From assembly GCA_027592155.1 (NCBI GenBank), contig JAQCKY010000137.1:1-6499 (forward strand): DNA of 6,499 bases, read 5' to 3'. Position 1 is the stretch's first letter; every line of letters begins with the position of its first letter. Below are positions 1-5,500 of the stretch, piece by piece. The DNA comes from Pseudomonadota bacterium. Its GTDB lineage: Bacteria > Pseudomonadota > Alphaproteobacteria > Rhodospirillales > UBA2165. Under the pieces are notes generated by a model. The model did not search any database. It was not told where the DNA came from and worked only from the letters and a program-made list of their open reading frames with translations. Both the position numbers and the translations under genes were made by a program.

Positions 1-184
1 CGATCATCGGTACCTGGCCGCGCTCTTTGCGGCGGATTTCGATCCAATGATGGCCGTGTTTGGGCATTTCCTCGGAATAGCCGGGGAAGGTGTTGCCGAC
101 ATATTCGTCCTGGCAGGAGAGGGTGCACAAATTGCAGTTGGTGCAATTCGCCACATCGATGATGACATTCCATTTTGCGGTCAT
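1..184 (-). CDS. Transhydroxylase-type iron-sulfur small (beta) subunit, N-terminal part only
   Basis: The first 61 residues of an electron-transfer subunit are visible; the gene continues beyond the left edge. It starts MTAKWNVIIDVANC and has a CxxCxxCxxxC cluster ligand set at C14, C17, C20 and C24, typical of ferredoxin-like [4Fe-4S] subunits of DMSO-reductase-family enzymes. The stretch after the cysteines (PGYSEEMPKHGHHW, then IEIRRKERG) closely follows the small subunit AthS of Pelobacter acidigallici pyrogallol-phloroglucinol transhydroxylase as I recall it, so a cytoplasmic partner of the upstream large subunit is expected. The start is supported by an AGGA ribosome-binding site at 193-196, 8 nt before the ATG. 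Only 22 nt separate it from the stop of the large-subunit gene, so the two are surely co-transcribed. The family assignment is firm; the number of clusters and any C-terminal domain cannot be seen. Confidence 0.9.
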   Translation of the reverse strand, partial: MTAKWNVIIDVANCTNCNLCTLSCQDEYVGNTFPGYSEEMPKHGHHWIEIRRKERGQVPMI

Positions 185-206
185 GATCTTTTTCCTATCT
201 CTCTTC

Positions 207-3200
207 TTATTCCGCGGCAACCGGCAGCGGGGCCGGCATGATCGCATGTTCTTCGGTGGGCAGGGTCCGCGAAATCTCGCCCGATCCATCCCACAACACA
301 ACCTCGACCAATGCGGTGCTCGATCCCATCGAGTGGCCTTGCTTGAGCTGGGATTTCTTCGGCGTCAGTTGATTGAGGCAGCCCCCGCGGTCAACCGAAT
401 TGCCGGGCTCACCGATCGGATCGTAGGTCGCGCAGGATTCATACCCGTGGATCACGCCCCGGGGCAGCCGTTGCGTGACATGGGCGGCGCAGAGCACCGC
501 ACCCCGGTCGTTATAAAGTTTCACCAGATCATGATGTTTGATCCCGCGTTCCGTCGCGTCGTCTTCGTTGATGCGGATCGTCCAATAACGATAGCCGTCG
601 ATGAGGACCCGGTGATCCTCGATTTCATTGAGGAATGAATCCTTGCCGTCCCCTTGGGTATGGAAGCTGAACCGGGGATGGGGGGTGAGCATCTGCAGCG
701 GAAATTTACCATACATCTCCGGATTGCTCGGCCCCTCATGGGCGGGGTTATATTTCACAATCGGCGGCCGCTCCAGGTCTTCCGCGTCGAAGCGTTTCAG
801 GCTTTCGCATTCGAACTCGATCTTGCCCGACTGGGTCTGCAGACCTTTGAGGTACTCTTCCGTGTAGTCGGCGGGCAGAGGCATCGGTTCCGGCACGTCT
901 TTTTTGCGGCCTTCATAGAACCACCGCCAGGACACCGGCGGGCGGAGCTCTTCTTTCTCCGCCGGAAGCACGACGTACCCCTTTTTGATGAAGTCTTTCC
1001 AGCTGATGATCTTCGGCATATCTGACGCTTCGAATTCCCGTTTCGCCCAATCCAGTTCGGTCATGCCCTCCGAGAAATAAGCTGCAAGCCCCAGCCGTTT
1101 GCTGATCTCGACAAAGATGTCGTAATCGGCTTTCGACTCGCCCATCGGTTCAATCGCCTTGTGCTGGAACACGACAACCCGGTGGTTGAGCTGGGTCTGG
1201 CCGTGATGGGCGTACCCGCCGAGGGCGGCCCATTCGCTGATGTCGTGGCGTTCGAAATTGGTGCAGGCGGGCAGGATCACGTCGGCAAACTTGGCCTCGC
1301 CTTCGAACCAGATCGACTGGTTGACGACGAATTCGAGCTCGTCCGATTGATACATCTCCACATGGCGGTTGGTATCGCTCATGGTCCCGAATATGGAGCC
1401 GCCATATTTGTAGAGCATCTTAACCTTGGAATACCCGGCCTTGGGATAGCTGATCTTGCTGAACTGAGCCTCGATGGAGGCGCCGTCCCAGATATAGCCT
1501 TCCGCTTTGCCGTCAAGAATGGCTTCGGGCAGTTGCAATCTGGGAATCTGTTGAGTGACGGTGTTCATGCTCGGCAGTTGCGGCATGCGCTGATAAAGCT
1601 CCACCGCCATCGCCGTGTGGTGCAGATCGCCCGACATGCCGCCTTCGGCATAACCCGGGAAATAGAAATTATGATCGACCGGGGTTCCCCATTGCAGGTT
1701 GCCCATATTGACCCCGGGGCGCCCCAGCCCCTGCATGGCGATCAGGCAGACCATGACGCGGGCCCATTGAATGCCGGTGGCGTTGCGGCAGGCGCCGCCA
1801 TGGCCGTTGCCCCAGCCGCCGGCGCCGAGATAGGTTTTTTTGGTGCCCCATTTCCGGGCCAGTGCGCGCACCGTCCGGGCCGGCACGCCGGTCTCGGCTT
1901 CCTGCCATTCGGGGGTCTTGGCGATGCCATCATCCTCGCCCATCACATAGGCGCGCCAAATATCGAAGCCGATCGTGCGTTTTTCGACGAAGTCCTTGTC
2001 GTACAGCCCCTCGGTCATCCAGACATGGGCGATGGCCAGCGCCATCGCGGTATCCGTGGTCGGCTTGGGCGCGATCCATTTGCCGCCCAGCAACTGCGCG
2101 GTGTCGTTATAAAAGGGATCGATATGAACCAGCTCGATATCGGTTTCTTTCAGCCATTTACGGCGAATGGTCCCTTCCAGCGCGCCGTAGGCGCCGCTGG
2201 TCCCTTCCGGGTTCGAGGACCAGAACACCACCATTTCGGCTTCTTTGAGCAGGTCTTCGACGCCGCCGTAGGTCTCGCACTGGCCGACCCGCAGGCTTTG
2301 GCCCCAATGATGGACAGCACCCCAGTACCAGCCTTCCCAGCTGTCGGGGTTATGATGCACCCGCGTCATGCCGACCGCGTTGATGAAACGGAAATTGGCG
2401 CTGAGGTAGTACCCGATATTGCCCCAGGTATGGTGGGAGCCGTGACTGTTGGCGATGGCGCCGGGCCCGTGCACCCGCTTGGCGCGCTTGATCTCATCGG
2501 CGACCAGGTCGAGCGCTTCGTCCCAGCTGATCGGCTCATAGCCGGAAATGCCCCGGTTCTGCGGATTGCGCTCGCCATTGGGATCGAAATCGACCCGTTT
2601 CATCGGCTTTAACAGCCGGTCCGGCGAATAGAGCATGGATTTCCAGTTCATGCCGTGGGGGGCGAGCGAGGTTTTACGGGGCGGCGTGAATTTCTTGCCC
2701 CGCGCCTCGATGGTCCAGGGTTCCGGATCGGTCTCATCGAAAGAGATCGGCGTCATCCGGATCAGCTTGTTGTCTTTGACATACAAAAAGACCGGCCCGC
2801 CGTTGGTCATATTGGTGTAGCGCGTCACACCGCCGCCCATATCGACGCCGTATTTCCAGCCGATGGTCTGCGTCAGCATGATCGTCTGCGCGAACCAGGA
2901 GGTCAGCTCATCGGGCCCTTCCATGGAAAGGTTGAAGTCTTTGAGTGCGTTGATCTGGTCGAGCTGATTGATCGGCGGCATCAATAGATCAGCGCCGATC
3001 GCGGCGTTCTTGAAGATCAGCTCGACGTCCGCCACCGCGGCGACACCGCCTTTTGACGAAAGCTGGCCGTTCTTGAACGTGAACGAGCGTCCGGTCTTGC
3101 CGTCCTTGGTTTTGATGTTGGCCGTGAAGCTCTGTTCTTTCAGGCGCTCACGAAATTCCGGATAACGCCAAGCGGTAATGCGCAAAAGCTGCCGTAATCC

Positions 3201-3233
3201 CCAAAGGATCACTGAAAATTTGAACTCACTCAT
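207..3233 (-). CDS. Molybdopterin transhydroxylase-like large subunit (AthL-like) with N-terminal SCP2-like domain
   Basis: Catalytic subunit of a DMSO-reductase-superfamily enzyme, 1008 residues. From about residue 134 to the end it aligns almost without gaps with the large subunit of pyrogallol-phloroglucinol transhydroxylase, which moves hydroxyl groups between phenols using a bis-MGD molybdenum centre. Shared blocks include GGPVFLYVKD (145-154), FTPPRKTS (182-189), DPNGERNP (217-224), HHNPDSWEGW (293-302), FYFPGYAEGG (523-532) and the C-terminal YESCATYDP (931-939). Known active-site residues are kept: H267 (H144 in the Pelobacter enzyme), D297 (D174), the molybdenum ligand S298 (S175), W299 (W176) and Y528 (Y404). 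The position of W354 aligns with H478. As in the family, no N-terminal Fe-S cysteine motif and no twin-arginine signal are present, so the protein should be cytoplasmic. Residues 1-133 are extra; about 35-123 resemble an SCP2 sterol-carrier domain (EGPDELTSWFAQ at 105-116 fits its C-terminal part). A GAGG ribosome-binding site ends 5 nt before the ATG. It is the first gene of an operon with the small subunit. Substrate specificity is not certain. Confidence 0.93.
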   Translation of the reverse strand: MSEFKFSVILWGLRQLLRITAWRYPEFRERLKEQSFTANIKTKDGKTGRSFTFKNGQLSSKGGVAAVADVELIFKNAAIGADLLMPPINQLDQINALKDFNLSMEGPDELTSWFAQTIMLTQTIGWKYGVDMGGGVTRYTNMTNGGPVFLYVKDNKLIRMTPISFDETDPEPWTIEARGKKFTPPRKTSLAPHGMNWKSMLYSPDRLLKPMKRVDFDPNGERNPQNRGISGYEPISWDEALDLVADEIKRAKRVHGPGAIANSHGSHHTWGNIGYYLSANFRFINAVGMTRVHHNPDSWEGWYWGAVHHWGQSLRVGQCETYGGVEDLLKEAEMVVFWSSNPEGTSGAYGALEGTIRRKWLKETDIELVHIDPFYNDTAQLLGGKWIAPKPTTDTAMALAIAHVWMTEGLYDKDFVEKRTIGFDIWRAYVMGEDDGIAKTPEWQEAETGVPARTVRALARKWGTKKTYLGAGGWGNGHGGACRNATGIQWARVMVCLIAMQGLGRPGVNMGNLQWGTPVDHNFYFPGYAEGGMSGDLHHTAMAVELYQRMPQLPSMNTVTQQIPRLQLPEAILDGKAEGYIWDGASIEAQFSKISYPKAGYSKVKMLYKYGGSIFGTMSDTNRHVEMYQSDELEFVVNQSIWFEGEAKFADVILPACTNFERHDISEWAALGGYAHHGQTQLNHRVVVFQHKAIEPMGESKADYDIFVEISKRLGLAAYFSEGMTELDWAKREFEASDMPKIISWKDFIKKGYVVLPAEKEELRPPVSWRWFYEGRKKDVPEPMPLPADYTEEYLKGLQTQSGKIEFECESLKRFDAEDLERPPIVKYNPAHEGPSNPEMYGKFPLQMLTPHPRFSFHTQGDGKDSFLNEIEDHRVLIDGYRYWTIRINEDDATERGIKHHDLVKLYNDRGAVLCAAHVTQRLPRGVIHGYESCATYDPIGEPGNSVDRGGCLNQLTPKKSQLKQGHSMGSSTALVEVVLWDGSGEISRTLPTEEHAIMPAPLPVAAE

Positions 3234-3286
3234 AACGACCTCGTCCCCAGATAATTTTATCGGTCAGAAGATATCGAAGCATCCCA

Positions 3287-3370
3287 GCCGCATCCGATGC
3301 CGATTCATGAAATCTTGATCAAAAAAACAGATCACGTCACGGCTTATCTTGGAAGGAAAGAGATCGAGAG
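3287..3370 (+). repeat. 84-bp direct repeat, copy 1
   Basis: This segment matches 4571-4654 without gaps at an offset of exactly 1284 bp. I count six mismatches: four among the first 16 bases (3294, 3296, 3299, 3302), one at 3315 and one at 3369. The core 3303-3368 therefore has one difference in 66 bases. It contains TTGATCAA, AAACAGATC and ACGTCACGG. It lies 54 bp upstream of the ATG of the minus-strand transhydroxylase gene. No open frame or inverted terminal repeats are evident in it. Confidence 0.95.
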
Positions 3371-3422
3371 GGGTGAACGAAGCTGGCGAAGCATGTAATC
3401 CGCGATCTAGCGCGTGGCCAAA

Positions 3423-3444
3423 CCTCAAATCTTTGTGTTTGAGG
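3423..3444. other. Small inverted repeat (possible hairpin)
   Basis: CCTCAAA at 3423-3429 and TTTGAGG at 3438-3444 form a perfect 7-bp stem with an 8-nt loop, between repeat copy 1 and the broken ankyrin gene. It is not followed by a T-run on either strand, so it is a poor intrinsic terminator. It could be an operator or a chance palindrome; I cannot assign a role. Confidence 0.35.
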
Positions 3445-3537
3445 AACCCCGTCGGCGCTTACCTGCTTACTTTGAGCTTACCGTCCCGTATCATGGTGTA
3501 TGTCCGATGTTCATGAGGTTGTTGGACGGACTAACGA

Positions 3538-3927
3538 ATGCATGAAGACTGGCGAAAAGCAGCGATGGAGGGCGATGGCGAGGCCATTCTGCGGCTTCTC
3601 GCGGAGGGTCTTGGCGTCAATGACCTGGACCGCTAGGGACAAACGGCGCTCATGCTGGCTGCCGTGCAGGGGCATGAGGGCGTTGTCCACGTTCTATTGG
3701 AAAACGGCGCCGATATGAACGTGGCGGCGAAATACAATCTCAGCGCTCTCATGCTCGCCGTCTTAAATCGCCATACGGAGATCGCGAAACAACTCGTCGA
3801 TGCCGGTGCGGACACGCAGATACGCGGTCGCGGCGCCCCCGGTTTTTTCCAACGGACGGCGGGCGATTTGGCGGCGCAGGCAAAGCTGCACGATCTCGCC
3901 GCTTACATCGCCCAAGCCGAAGGTTAG
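3538..3927 (+). pseudogene. Ankyrin-repeat protein gene interrupted by an in-frame TAG
   Basis: Reading from the ATG at 3538 gives MHEDWRKAAMEGDGEAILRL..., an ankyrin-like N-terminal helix pair. Codon 33 (3634-3636) is TAG, falling inside the loop that opens the next repeat (NDLDR-stop-GQTALMLAA). The same frame then continues for 96 codons with two good ankyrin repeats (GQTALMLAAVQGHEGVVHVL with LLENGAD, then SALMLAVLNRHTEIAKQLVD with AGAD) to a TAG at 3925. A stop at this spot would be one base from CAG, AAG or TAT/TAC, so a single substitution in a roughly 129-residue gene is the simplest explanation. An in-frame TAA at 3532 precedes the ATG, so the start is bounded. There is no strong ribosome-binding site. 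A sequencing error, or restart at the ATG at 3652 to give a 91-residue fragment, are alternatives. Ankyrin repeats bind other proteins; no partner can be named. Confidence 0.8.
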
Positions 3928-3928
3928 C

Positions 3929-4444
3929 TCAGCCCTTTTTCCCCACCGCTTTCCGGAGAAACGCCGCGGCCCGTTCCCGGCCCAGGATTTCCATTTCTTC
4001 CAAAGGCGTCGCGTAATCGTCGATCCGCGTGCGGGCGTCCAGGTCGGCGCCGTGGGCGAGCAGCAATTCCATGGCCCGGATGTCTTCTTCGGCGGCGGCA
4101 TAGTGCAGCGGCGTATAATCGTTGTGGCCGTGCTGTTGGATATCGGCGCCGAACGACAGAAGCAGTTCGAGGATCTCGTGCCGATCCGGCCGGTCCGGAC
4201 AGCTGAGCGTTGCGATCAAAGACGGAAACCCGCCGTGATCGCCGTAGTTCGGATCTGCCCCCGCCTCGAGCAGCTCTCGAATGAACGAGAGCGGGCTGTG
4301 GTAAATCGCATATTCCAGGATGATTTCGCCCGTCCCCCGCGGGCCCTGGCAGTTGGGGAAATCAGGCGGATCGCCCAGCAAGGACTTCAGCGTCTCAAGA
4401 TCCCCGCGCAGATAGGCATCATGGATGGCCAGCGAATCATGCAT
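3929..4444 (-). CDS. Small ankyrin-repeat protein
   Basis: An intact 171-residue soluble protein with no signal peptide or membrane segment. After an N-terminal helix (MHDSLAIHDAYLRGDLETLK) there are about three ankyrin repeats: near 40-70 (ending LLEAGADPNYGD), near 73-103 (ending LLLSFGADIQQ) and near 107-138 (the clear consensus YTPLHYAAAEEDIRAMELL, then LAHGADLDAR). A capping helix and a basic tail (AVGKKG) follow. Its stop lies 1 bp from the stop of the plus-strand ankyrin pseudogene, so the two genes converge. Copy 2 of the 84-bp repeat lies 127 bp upstream of its ATG. No clear ribosome-binding site precedes the ATG. The family assignment is strong; the biological role is unknown, since ankyrin repeats only indicate protein-protein interaction. 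Confidence 0.85.
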   Translation of the reverse strand: MHDSLAIHDAYLRGDLETLKSLLGDPPDFPNCQGPRGTGEIILEYAIYHSPLSFIRELLEAGADPNYGDHGGFPSLIATLSCPDRPDRHEILELLLSFGADIQQHGHNDYTPLHYAAAEEDIRAMELLLAHGADLDARTRIDDYATPLEEMEILGRERAAAFLRKAVGKKG

Positions 4445-4570
4445 CGTAACGTAAACCGTTGACTCAATATTCCATACATCGTGCGAGGTTCGCGTTCACA
4501 CAACGATTATTTGCATCGGCTAGCGGCGGATTCAGAAACCAGCCGTTTCATGACGGCGTTGATCGGTACC

Positions 4571-4654
4571 GCCGCATTCAATACCAATTCATGAAATCCT
4601 GATCAAAAAAACAGATCACGTCACGGCTTATCTTGGAAGGAAAGAGATCGAGGG
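4571..4654 (+). repeat. 84-bp direct repeat, copy 2
   Basis: Second copy of the segment at 3287-3370, in the same orientation. It begins at GCCGCAT and ends where the stem-loop behind tetR starts. It lies upstream of the minus-strand ankyrin gene, just as copy 1 lies upstream of the minus-strand transhydroxylase gene. Similarity stops abruptly at both ends; the left 16 bases are the most diverged. The rest of the 4445-4570 intergenic stretch holds nothing I recognise. Confidence 0.95.
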
Positions 4655-4677
4655 TCGTCAAACAGATCTTTGGCGAC
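4654..4677 (-). terminator. Stem-loop just behind tetR, possible terminator
   Basis: GTCGTCAAA (4654-4662) pairs with TTTGGCGAC (4669-4677), a 9-bp stem with one G-T wobble and a 6-nt loop, starting 4 nt past the tetR stop codon. The position suits a transcription terminator or 3'-end stabiliser for tetR. There is no U-run after it on the minus strand, so termination efficiency is uncertain. Confidence 0.45.
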
Positions 4678-4681
4678 GTAT

Positions 4682-5251
4682 CTACTTGCTCCGCGCTTGC
4701 CGGATTAATCTTTCCGCTACGGCCTTTGCCTTCGCCGCTGCGGCCGGATCGCCCGTGATGTGGGCGACCGCGGTGGCACCCTCATGGAGGAGGTTGATCT
4801 CCTCCGCCAATCTCTGTGGATCTCGCAGCCCGTCGGCGCGCGCGAGTTCCTCGAAATAGGCGATGATCAGGCGCTTGTGCATGGCAGCCTCCTGAAACAC
4901 CATACTTGGCTGATCGCCAAACTCTCCGGCCGCACTTATGAACGGGCAGCCATGGAAGTTCTTTTCTTTAAACCAGGCTTCGAGAAATTCAAACGTCGCC
5001 AGAAGATTTTCCCCCTTGGGCTTGCCTGACGCCTCGACGGTAGTCCGCATTTTGTCGCGGAACTGCGTATCCACGCGTTTCAACACGGCGACGATCAGAT
5101 CTTCCTTGGATTTGAAATGCCGGTAGAGCGTGGTTTTCGCGATGCCGGCTTCAGCAATGACCAAATCGATTCCGGCCGCGTGGTAACCCAGCCTGTTGAA
5201 CAAAGAGGCCGCCACGTCAATCAGGTGTTCGCGTTTTTCGCTACGTTTCAT
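4682..5251 (-). CDS. TetR/AcrR-family transcriptional repressor
   Basis: A 189-residue one-component regulator. The N-terminal DNA-binding domain (about 1-55) has the classic TetR helix-turn-helix, with IDLVIAEAGIAKTTLYRHF at 28-46 followed by KSKEDLI. The remainder is the ligand-binding and dimerisation domain. HGCPFISAAGEF at 100-111 is typical of a TetR branch whose members respond to small hydrophobic or reactive compounds. C102 lies roughly where NemR has its redox-sensing cysteine, which is a suggestion only. The gene is divergent from the P460 cytochrome gene with a 256-nt gap, and a matching operator-like motif sits 15 nt upstream of its start codon, so autoregulation and control of the cytochrome are likely. 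A weak GGA precedes the ATG by 5 nt. An ATG 10 nt further upstream is out of frame. The ligand cannot be predicted. Confidence 0.92.
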   Translation of the reverse strand: MKRSEKREHLIDVAASLFNRLGYHAAGIDLVIAEAGIAKTTLYRHFKSKEDLIVAVLKRVDTQFRDKMRTTVEASGKPKGENLLATFEFLEAWFKEKNFHGCPFISAAGEFGDQPSMVFQEAAMHKRLIIAYFEELARADGLRDPQRLAEEINLLHEGATAVAHITGDPAAAAKAKAVAERLIRQARSK

Positions 5252-5265
5252 CTTGATCCATTAAA

Positions 5266-5283
5266 ACAGACAGGTATGTGTCT
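5266..5283 (-). promoter_or_regulatory. Operator-like site beside the tetR start (site 3)
   Basis: ACAGACAGGT at 5266-5275 fits the ACAGAYNNGT motif shared with the two sites in the P460 promoter. It overlaps a perfect inverted repeat AGACA-6-TGTCT (5268-5283). Its place, 15 nt upstream of the tetR ATG, suits autorepression. This is inferred from motif and position; no binding data can be seen. Confidence 0.5.
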
Positions 5284-5367
5284 TTATCGCAAAAATTTTG
5301 ATCCTATTAAGCATGATCGAGAGTTGCTTAACATACAATATATTGAATTAATTATAAAAAATCAAGG

Positions 5368-5389
5368 TCAAAAATATATCAAAAATATA
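5368..5389 (+). repeat. Tandem 11-bp A-tract repeat upstream of the promoter
   Basis: TCAAAAATATA occurs twice back to back (5368-5378 and 5379-5389), ending 1 bp before the TTGACA -35 box. The 11-bp period puts the A-tracts on the same face of the helix, as in UP elements or intrinsically bent promoter DNA. A further A6 run lies at 5356-5361. Confidence 0.75.
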
Positions 5390-5390
5390 A

Positions 5391-5419
5391 TTGACAAACG
5401 AAACAGATCTGTATACTTT
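5391..5419 (+). promoter_or_regulatory. Sigma-70-type promoter for the P460 cytochrome gene
   Basis: A perfect -35 box TTGACA lies at 5391-5396. The -10 box is either TATACT at 5412-5417 (15-nt spacer, near-consensus) or TACTTT at 5414-5419 (17-nt spacer, weaker). Transcription would start near 5424-5427, leaving a leader of about 80 nt. The palindrome ACAGATCTGT occupies the spacer, so a bound repressor would block RNA polymerase. Confidence 0.7.
5403..5412 (+). promoter_or_regulatory. Operator-like palindrome in the promoter spacer (site 1)
   Basis: ACAGATCTGT is a perfect 10-bp palindrome between the -35 and -10 boxes. It fits the ACAGAYNNGT motif found twice more in this intergenic region. 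It is a probable binding site for the divergently encoded TetR protein (inference). Confidence 0.6.
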
Positions 5420-5428
5420 TATCTAATA

Positions 5429-5444
5429 GATACAAGTCTGTATC
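5429..5444 (+). promoter_or_regulatory. Operator-like palindrome near the transcription start (site 2)
   Basis: GATACA (5429-5434) and TGTATC (5439-5444) are perfect inverted arms around AGTC. The reverse strand reads ACAGACTTGT, matching the motif of sites 1 and 3. Its centre is 29 bp from that of site 1, placing it just downstream of the expected start of transcription, a usual repression position. Confidence 0.65.
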
Positions 5445-5469
5445 GTTATTGTGATCATTAACTATCCAC

Positions 5470-5490
5470 CTGACAGCGCTTCGCTGTCAG
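5470..5490 (+). promoter_or_regulatory. Leader hairpin just before the P460 ribosome-binding site
   Basis: CTGACAGCG and CGCTGTCAG form a perfect 9-bp stem closed by a 3-nt loop (CTT), ending 4 nt before the AAGGAG ribosome-binding site. In the transcript it could protect the 5' end or affect ribosome loading. It could also act as a DNA palindrome. No role is proven. Confidence 0.7.
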
Positions 5491-5494
5491 CTCC

Positions 5495-5500
5495 AAGGAG
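5495..5500 (+). promoter_or_regulatory. Ribosome-binding site of the P460 cytochrome gene
   Basis: AAGGAG lies 7 nt before the ATG at 5508. This decides the start over the in-frame GTG at 5451, which would add 19 residues translated from the hairpin leader and would bury the signal peptide. The ATG at 5503 is out of frame and too close. Confidence 0.85.

Larger units (their letters stand above)
3234..3537. other. Intergenic region between the transhydroxylase operon and the broken ankyrin gene
   Basis: These 304 bases contain no convincing gene. They hold the leader of the minus-strand transhydroxylase operon, one copy of the 84-bp direct repeat, and a hairpin. A short plus-strand reading frame opening at 3500 continues through the ankyrin pseudogene in the wrong frame and gives no recognisable protein. 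I found no convincing -35/-10 pair for the operon. The operon promoter probably lies in or near the repeat (inference from position only). Confidence 0.6.

Noticed and set aside
90..638. Plus-strand open frame of 182 codons spanning the small- and large-subunit junction
   Set aside because: It runs antisense across two firmly identified genes and their ribosome-binding site and resembles no protein I know.
1161..2612. Long plus-strand open frame of 483 codons opposite the transhydroxylase large-subunit gene
   Set aside because: Its translation is rich in A, G, H and P with no domain pattern and lies wholly antisense to a gene with strong family similarity; it is a codon-bias shadow.
3423..3444. 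CCTCAAA/TTTGAGG hairpin as an intrinsic terminator
   Set aside because: The stem is short and not GC-rich, and no T-run follows on either strand, so it is kept only as an unassigned inverted repeat.
3500..3718. Plus-strand frame beginning MSDVHEVVGRTNE as a separate small gene
   Set aside because: It overlaps the ankyrin pseudogene in another frame, and its later part is a frame-shifted reading of ankyrin codons.
3800..4462. Plus-strand open frame of 220 codons opposite the intact ankyrin gene
   Set aside because: The minus strand gives clear ankyrin repeats over the same interval; the plus-strand protein is arginine/proline-rich noise.
3287..4654. The direct repeats as ends of an insertion sequence or a CRISPR array
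   Set aside because: There are only two copies 1.28 kb apart, with no inverted termini, no transposase and no regularly spaced spacers.
4662..4671. ACAGATCTTT behind tetR as a fourth TetR operator
   Set aside because: It differs from the motif at a conserved G and is better explained as the loop and one arm of the stem-loop following the tetR stop codon.
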